From positions 1,736,001 to 1,800,000 of the forward strand of contig NZ_QYRP01000002.1 in assembly GCF_003600895.1 (NCBI RefSeq): DNA of 64,000 nucleotides, written 5' to 3'. The stretch comes from Nocardioides cavernaquae. GTDB taxonomy: Bacteria > Actinomycetota > Actinomycetes > Propionibacteriales > Nocardioidaceae. Shown here in pieces: positions 58,357 to 64,000 of this stretch. How positions within the stretch are numbered: position 1 is the stretch's first letter; the number at the start of each line of letters is the position of its first letter. The position numbers and the translations under genes were made by a program. The notes under the pieces are model-generated. The model saw nothing but the letters and a program-made list of their open reading frames with translations. It was not told the DNA's origin and searched no databases.

Positions 58357-58839
58357 TCAGGCGGGGTCGAAGACCAGCGCTGTGGCGATCGCTGCGACAC
58401 CTTCGCCACGGCCGGTGAGGCCCAGGCCGTCGGTCGTGGTGGCGGAGAGCGACACCGGCGCACCCACGACCTTGGTGAGCAGGTGCTCGGCCTCGATGCG
58501 GCGCGCACCGAGGCGGGGGCGGTTGCCGATCACCTGGATCGCAACGTTGCCGATGGTGAACTCGGCAGCGCGCACGCGGCGGACGGTCTCGGCGAGCAGA
58601 GCGGTGCCGGCGGCGCCTGCCCACTCCGGCTCCGAGGTGCCGAAGTTGGTGCCGAGGTCGCCGAGCCCGGCAGCCGAGAACAGGGCGTCGCAGGCGGCGT
58701 GGGCGGCGACGTCGGCGTCGGAGTGGCCGGCCAGCCCGGCGGGCTCGTCGGGCCACGAGAGGCCGGCCAGCATCATCGGGACGCCTTCCTCGTAGCGGTG
58801 GACGTCCGTGCCGATGCCGATGCGGGGTGTGCGGGTCAC
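58357..58839 (-). CDS. ispF: 2-C-methyl-D-erythritol 2,4-cyclodiphosphate synthase
   Basis: This is the fifth enzyme of the MEP isoprenoid pathway; it cyclises CDP-ME 2-phosphate with loss of CMP. The 160-residue protein has the metal site D-x-H in IGTDVHRYE, the third ligand in [16 protein letters not shown], the [12 protein letters not shown] loop and the C-terminal [14 protein letters not shown]. Length and motifs are complete. It starts at a GTG (58839), six bases after AACAAT, possibly leaderless. Normally ispD precedes it and the pair follows carD. Here ispD is missing from the window and ispF stands alone. Confidence 0.95.
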   Translation of the reverse strand: MTRTPRIGIGTDVHRYEEGVPMMLAGLSWPDEPAGLAGHSDADVAAHAACDALFSAAGLGDLGTNFGTSEPEWAGAAGTALLAETVRRVRAAEFTIGNVAIQVIGNRPRLGARRIEAEHLLTKVVGAPVSLSATTTDGLGLTGRGEGVAAIATALVFDPA

Positions 58840-58871
58840 AAGATGATTGTTGCGGATGCCACCATGGGGGA

Positions 58872-60515
58872 ATGAGCAACGCCCGCATGTCGTGGGGAAC
58901 GGCCGGCCTGGTGGCCGGTTTTGCCGGTCTGGCGGTGAGCCATGGCACGGCCCATTACCTCGGTCGGCGACTGACCCCGTTCGATGCTGTGGCCGAGCTG
59001 GTCATCGACGTGACCCCGGGGTCGGTGGCGCATTGGTTCATCGAGCTCGTCGGGACGCTGGACAAGCCGCTGCTGGGCCTGATCATCGCGGCCATCATGT
59101 GTCTGCTCTTCCTCGCGGCCGGCCGCCTCGCTGCGCGTGCCTGGTGGGCCCCCCTCCCGCTGTACGCCGCGATGGGCGGGTTTGCGCTGCTGGCCACGCT
59201 CACTCGTGACGATGCGACCCGCACGGACGCCGTGCCGGTCGCGCTGGGCGCGGTCTGCTGGATCGCTGCGCTCTCCTTCATCACCGAGCCCGTCACCACC
59301 GGATCCCGAGCCGCTGCAGTCTCCGCCGCGACCAGCGATGTCGCAGGCGATGCGCACGCGCACAGTCGGCGGACCGTGCTGATCCGGTCCGCCGTCGTCA
59401 CCGCGATCGGAGTGGGCACGGCGGTCCTCGGGCCCATCGTCGGGCGCGGTCGCCGGCGGGTGGAACAGGCCCGCCGGCTCCTGGTGCTGCCGGCGACGAC
59501 CCCGAACGTGCCCGCAGGGGTGTCGCTCAAGGGGGAGGGGTTGACGCCCTGGATGACCAGCGCGGACGACTTCTACCTGATCGACACCGCGTTCCAGAAG
59601 CCCGCGATCGACCCGAAGACCTGGTCGCTGCGCATCCACGGCATGGTCGAGCGCGAGGTCGTGCTCAGCTATCAGGAGCTGCTCGACCGCGAGGTCACCG
59701 AGGACTGGATCACGCTCAGTTGCGTCTCCAACCCGGTCGGTGGTGACCTGATCGGCAATGCCTGGTGGAGCGGCGTACGCATTGCGCCGCTGCTGGCCGA
59801 GGCCGGCGTACGCCCGCACGCCGATGCCGTGCTGCAGACCTCGCAGGACGGCTGGACCTGCGGCACCCCGCTGCAGGCGCTCACCGACGACCGCCAGGCG
59901 ATGATCGCCTTCGCCATGAACGGTGAGGCGCTGCCGATCGAGCACGGCTTCCCGGCGCGCGTGATCGTGCCCGGGCTCTACGGATACGTGTCTGCCTGCA
60001 AGTGGGTGGTCGACATCGAGGTGACCCGCTTCGACAGGATCTCGGCGTACTGGACCGAGCTCGGGTGGTCCGAGAAGGCACCGCTCAAGATCGGCTCGCG
60101 CATCGACGTGCCGCGTTCGGGGCAGGACATCCGGCCCGGCGATCTGCGCATCGGCGGCATGGCCTGGGCGCAGCACACGGGCATCGAGCGCGTGGAGTAC
60201 GCGATCGACGGAGGTGCGTGGCAGGTCGCCGCGATCGGCGGCATCACGAACCACACGGTGCCGGCCGGTCCCGCAACGTCCGCAGCGCCGACAGGGGAGG
60301 CTTCCTCGGCCGCGCCGTCCGCTGCGCCCGTCGGAAAGGTCCCCAACCGCGACACGTGGGTCCAGTGGGCGGCCACCGTGACGGTCGACGAGGGCGACCA
60401 CGAGCTGCGCGTCCGGGCGGTCGGTGCCGACGGCGAGGTCCAGACCGGCGTGGAGAAGGACGTACGACCTGATGGCGCCACGGGGTGGCACACCCGGCAA
60501 TTCAGCGTCGGCTAG
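58872..60515 (+). CDS. Membrane-anchored sulfite oxidase-like molybdopterin oxidoreductase
   Basis: The 547-residue protein has four to five N-terminal membrane helices within residues about 5-190. An exported sulfite-oxidase-fold domain follows. The single molybdenum-ligand cysteine is in [10 protein letters not shown], preceded by the family block [10 protein letters not shown] and followed by [17 protein letters not shown] [19 protein letters not shown]. The C-terminal dimerisation domain is interrupted at about 465-491 by an Ala/Ser/Pro-rich stretch. Family members oxidise sulfite or reduce S-oxides, but actinobacterial forms are uncharacterised. The ATG at 58872 is preceded by GGGGGA. 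It is divergent from ispF. Confidence 0.85.
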   Translation: MSNARMSWGTAGLVAGFAGLAVSHGTAHYLGRRLTPFDAVAELVIDVTPGSVAHWFIELVGTLDKPLLGLIIAAIMCLLFLAAGRLAARAWWAPLPLYAAMGGFALLATLTRDDATRTDAVPVALGAVCWIAALSFITEPVTTGSRAAAVSAATSDVAGDAHAHSRRTVLIRSAVVTAIGVGTAVLGPIVGRGRRRVEQARRLLVLPATTPNVPAGVSLKGEGLTPWMTSADDFYLIDTAFQKPAIDPKTWSLRIHGMVEREVVLSYQELLDREVTEDWITLSCVSNPVGGDLIGNAWWSGVRIAPLLAEAGVRPHADAVLQTSQDGWTCGTPLQALTDDRQAMIAFAMNGEALPIEHGFPARVIVPGLYGYVSACKWVVDIEVTRFDRISAYWTELGWSEKAPLKIGSRIDVPRSGQDIRPGDLRIGGMAWAQHTGIERVEYAIDGGAWQVAAIGGITNHTVPAGPATSAAPTGEASSAAPSAAPVGKVPNRDTWVQWAATVTVDEGDHELRVRAVGADGEVQTGVEKDVRPDGATGWHTRQFSVG

Positions 60516-60528
60516 ATATCGTCGGCAG

Positions 60529-61848
60529 GTGAGCATCCGCAGCCTCCTGCTCGACCCCCGCCTGGACCGTGCCCGCCTGCGGGTCGCGATCGCGGCGACC
60601 GCGCTCCTGCTGCCGCTCGGGGCCGTGCAGCTGCTCGATCGTGAGACCAGCGGAGTCGATGACCCTCACTCGACCCAGCGTGGGGCGCTGGCCGCGGCCA
60701 CGCCCGCGCGCAACACCTTCCGCGAGACCGACAGCCAGGCCGCCTGGCTTGCCGGCACCCGACGCGGTGCCACTGCTGTCGACGGCAGCCTCCGGATCGC
60801 GAAGCCTGCAGGCACCGTGAGCATCGGCGGACGCAGGTGGGAGTGGGGCGCATGGGCATCTCCCTGGGTCAGCCCGGGCCACGGTTTCACCGAGGTCATT
60901 CCGTCCTGGCGCGCCACGACCCCGGCCGGCACCTGGATCGCCGTGCAGGTCCGCGCCCGCACCTCGACCGGCAAGCTCACCCAGTGGCAGAAGCTCGGTC
61001 GCTGGACCAGCGCCGTGAGCAGCACCTACAAGCGCAGCTTCGGGACCCAGGACGACGGCCTCTCGGTGGTCTCGACAGACACCCTGCGCGCGAAGAGCGG
61101 CGTCGTGTTCACGGCGTACTCCGTGAAGGTGCAGGTCTTCCGCGCGGCCGGCACGACCGCCACTCCCGCGATCGACTCCGTGCACGCCGTGGCGTCACAG
61201 CTGGCCACTGCGGTTCCGCCGGTCTCGGCGCCGATGCTCCCGGCGAAGACGCTGGCCGTGCCGGCGTACTCCCAGATGACGCACCGCGGTCAGTACCCCC
61301 AGTACGGCGGCGGTGGCCAGGCCTGGTGCTCGCCCACCAGCCTGTCGATGATGCTCGCCTACTTCGGTCGCCGGCCGACCGCGAGCGAGTACTCCTGGGT
61401 CAACAGCAGCTACGCCGACCCGTGGGTCGACGAGGTGGCGCGCCGGGTCTTCGACGCGCAGTACCAGGGCACGGGCAACTGGCCCTTCAACACGGCGTAC
61501 GCCGCGACGCGAGTGCCGCGCGCCATGGTGACCCGGCTGACCTCGCTGCGTGACGTCGAGCGGTTCATCGCGGCCGGCCTGCCGGTCCAGGTGTCGATCA
61601 CGTTCTCGTCCGGCCAGCTCACCGGTGCGCCGATCAGCGGCACCGCCGGGCACCTGGTCGTGGTCGTCGGCTTCACGAGCACCGGCAAGGTGATCGTCAA
61701 CGACCCCGCGGCGTCGAGCAACGCCGGGGTGCGGCGTACCTATGACCGGGCGCAGTTCGAGGCGGCCTGGCTGCGCAAGTCCCACGGCCTGGCCTACGTG
61801 ATGCGCGACAGCTCGCGTGCCTTCCCGACGGGCTACGGCCTCACCTGA
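60529..61848 (+). CDS. Secreted C39-type cysteine peptidase
   Basis: The 439-residue protein has a signal/anchor segment (VAIAATALLLPLGAVQLL, about 17-34) and a beta-rich middle part (about 70-230) of the kind seen in exported actinobacterial proteins. The C-terminal papain-like domain has catalytic Cys in GGQAWCSPTSLSMML, His in GTAGHLVVVVGF and Asp in VNDPAA. This is the peptidase_C39_2 pattern. It starts at a GTG (60529), which follows AGATATC, giving a very short leader. It is 13 bp after the molybdoenzyme gene on the same strand and may be co-transcribed. The substrate is unknown; cell-wall or matrix protein turnover is possible. Confidence 0.82.
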   Translation: MSIRSLLLDPRLDRARLRVAIAATALLLPLGAVQLLDRETSGVDDPHSTQRGALAAATPARNTFRETDSQAAWLAGTRRGATAVDGSLRIAKPAGTVSIGGRRWEWGAWASPWVSPGHGFTEVIPSWRATTPAGTWIAVQVRARTSTGKLTQWQKLGRWTSAVSSTYKRSFGTQDDGLSVVSTDTLRAKSGVVFTAYSVKVQVFRAAGTTATPAIDSVHAVASQLATAVPPVSAPMLPAKTLAVPAYSQMTHRGQYPQYGGGGQAWCSPTSLSMMLAYFGRRPTASEYSWVNSSYADPWVDEVARRVFDAQYQGTGNWPFNTAYAATRVPRAMVTRLTSLRDVERFIAAGLPVQVSITFSSGQLTGAPISGTAGHLVVVVGFTSTGKVIVNDPAASSNAGVRRTYDRAQFEAAWLRKSHGLAYVMRDSSRAFPTGYGLT

Positions 61849-61850
61849 TC

Positions 61851-61916
61851 CGCCGAGAGGTCAGGTCTGGCGCGTCGAGAAGTCAGGTCTGGCGCGCCGA
61901 GCCGTCAACGATGGCG
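61851..61916. repeat. 22-bp periodic repeat family B, locus 2 (three units)
   Basis: Three contiguous 22-bp units, 61851-61872, 61873-61894 and 61895-61916, begin CGCCGAG or CGTCGAG and end TGGCG. Units 1 and 2 share GTCAGGTCTGGCG. They fill the convergent gap between the peptidase stop (61848) and the rlmB stop (61918). Confidence 0.75.
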
Positions 61917-61934
61917 CTCAGGCGCGAGCCTGAG
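61917..61934. terminator. Hairpin overlapping the rlmB stop codon
   Basis: CTCAGGC (61917-61923), a GCGA loop and GCCTGAG (61928-61934) form a perfect 7-bp hairpin directly after the repeat array. On the plus strand it has a GNRA tetraloop. It may help end the rightward transcript. Confidence 0.4.
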
Positions 61935-62867
61935 CGATCGCGTAGAGCGTCACCGAGGCCGCAACACCCGCGTTGAGCGACTCGACGGAGTTGGCCATGG
62001 GGATCGACACGATGTGGTCGCAGTTCTCCGAGACCAGGCGCGAGAGGCCTTCGCCCTCCGAGCCGACCACGACGACGAGCGGGCCCGTGGCCAGGTCGCC
62101 GAGCGTCGGCAGGGTGAGGTCGCCTTCCATGTCCAGTCCGACGACCATGCAGCCGGCGTCCTGGTAGGCCTTGATCTGGCGGGTCAGGTTGACGGTCTGC
62201 GCGACCTTGATCCGGGCGGCAGCGCCAGCGGACGTCTTCCACGCGGCGGCGGTCATGCTGGCCGAGCGCCGCTCGGGGATCACGACGCCGTGCGCGCCGA
62301 AGCCGGCCGCCGAGCGGACGATCGCGCCGAGGTTGCGCGGGTCGGTGATGTGGTCGAGCACGACGATGAGCGGCTCTTCCTGGTTGTTCCGAGCGTCGTC
62401 GATCAGGTCGTCGGCGTGGGCGTACTCGTAGGCGGGGACGCGGGCGGCAAGACCCTGGTGACCGTTGAAGCCGGTCATGCGGTCGAGCTCGACCTTGGTC
62501 ACCTCGAGGAGCGGGATGCCCATCTCGGCGGAGAGCTGGAAGGCCTCACGCAGGCGGCCGTCGCGCTCGGCGTTCTCCGCGACGTAGACGCCGTTGACCG
62601 GGACGCCTTCGCGCAGTGCCTCGACGACGGGGTTGCGGCCGATGATCCACTCGGCCTCACCGGCGGCGCGCTTGCGCTGCGGGCGACGGCCGGCCGCCCG
62701 CTCCTTCACCTGAGCGATCTTGTGCTGCTTGTGGTACTCGCGGTCCTTGGCCTTCGGGGTCGGACCCTTGGGCTCCAGGCCACGCTTGACGCGGCCGCCG
62801 GAACCGGCGGTGGGGTTGCCCTTGCCGGTCTTCTTGATCGCGCCCTTGCGCTGGGAGTTGCCAGCCA

Positions 62868-62868
<1 letters not shown>
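61918..62868 (-). CDS. rlmB: 23S rRNA (guanosine-2'-O)-methyltransferase RlmB (SpoU family)
   Basis: It methylates the 2'-O of a guanosine in 23S rRNA (G2251 in E. coli). The 316-residue protein has a basic disordered N-terminus (about 1-70, many K/R), a substrate-binding L30e-like domain (EWIIGRNPVVEALREG), and the SPOUT catalytic knot. The knot contains DPRNLGAIVRSA, VVGSEGEGLSRLV and IPMANSVESLNAG. The ATG at 62868 overlaps the cysS stop (TGATG). The cysS-rlmB pair is the usual actinobacterial arrangement. Confidence 0.93.

Positions 62869-64000
<1,132 letters not shown>

Overview
The window is high-GC actinobacterial chromosome (about 70% GC by eye). It has MshA of mycothiol synthesis, SenX3-RegX3-PhoU beside mshA and gpmA as in mycobacteria, a CarD/LpqE pair, an IdeR-type iron box, a wax ester synthase/DGAT homologue and many starts that look leaderless. 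These fit Propionibacteriales, most likely a Nocardioides-like organism. That placement is inference; there is no rRNA or tRNA gene here to test it. I see no integrase, transposase, phage or CRISPR array.

Layout. 1-12,100: a surface polysaccharide locus. Two divergent operons meet at an AT-rich control region near 6.9 kb. The leftward one encodes a GT4 enzyme, a nucleotide-sugar dehydrogenase, an ABC-2 exporter and another GT4. The rightward one encodes WecB, a two-domain glycosyltransferase and a membrane O-acyltransferase. WecB plus the dehydrogenase could make UDP-ManNAcA. 12,100-15,400: single metabolic and transport genes. 15,400-19,500: a two-component fragment (response regulator plus a bare HisKA domain), then a TasA-like / SipW-like peptidase / Ig-repeat surface protein operon. 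19,600-24,400: small hypotheticals, an orphan Mod-type DNA methylase, a WS/DGAT and a FUSC exporter. 24,400-27,500: SDR and Baeyer-Villiger-type monooxygenase divergent from a TetR regulator. 27,500-35,000: a secreted protein, HrpA, a CrtA-like protein and an Asp/Glu racemase. 35,070-37,764: an iron-boxed single-polypeptide adenylation/carrier/membrane-acyltransferase enzyme.

37,800-47,700: a core block (purU, mshA, YbjN-like, acyl-CoA dehydrogenase, regX3-senX3, phoU, gpmA, lpqE-like, UbiA-type prenyltransferase, carD). 47,800-58,200: a complete nitrate/nitrite assimilation cluster: narK, nitrate reductase and its flavoprotein partner, nirBD, the NnaR-type regulator and a sirohydrochlorin chelatase for siroheme. 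Its three operons share promoter geometry. 58,350-64,000: ispF, a membrane sulfite-oxidase-like molybdoenzyme, a secreted C39-type peptidase, rlmB and a 5'-truncated cysS.

The most unusual non-coding content is a set of intergenic repeats with an exact 22-bp period at four loci (21.6, 38.6, 44.4 and 61.9 kb). A long imperfect palindrome lies at 24.3 kb. Most of these sit between convergent genes.
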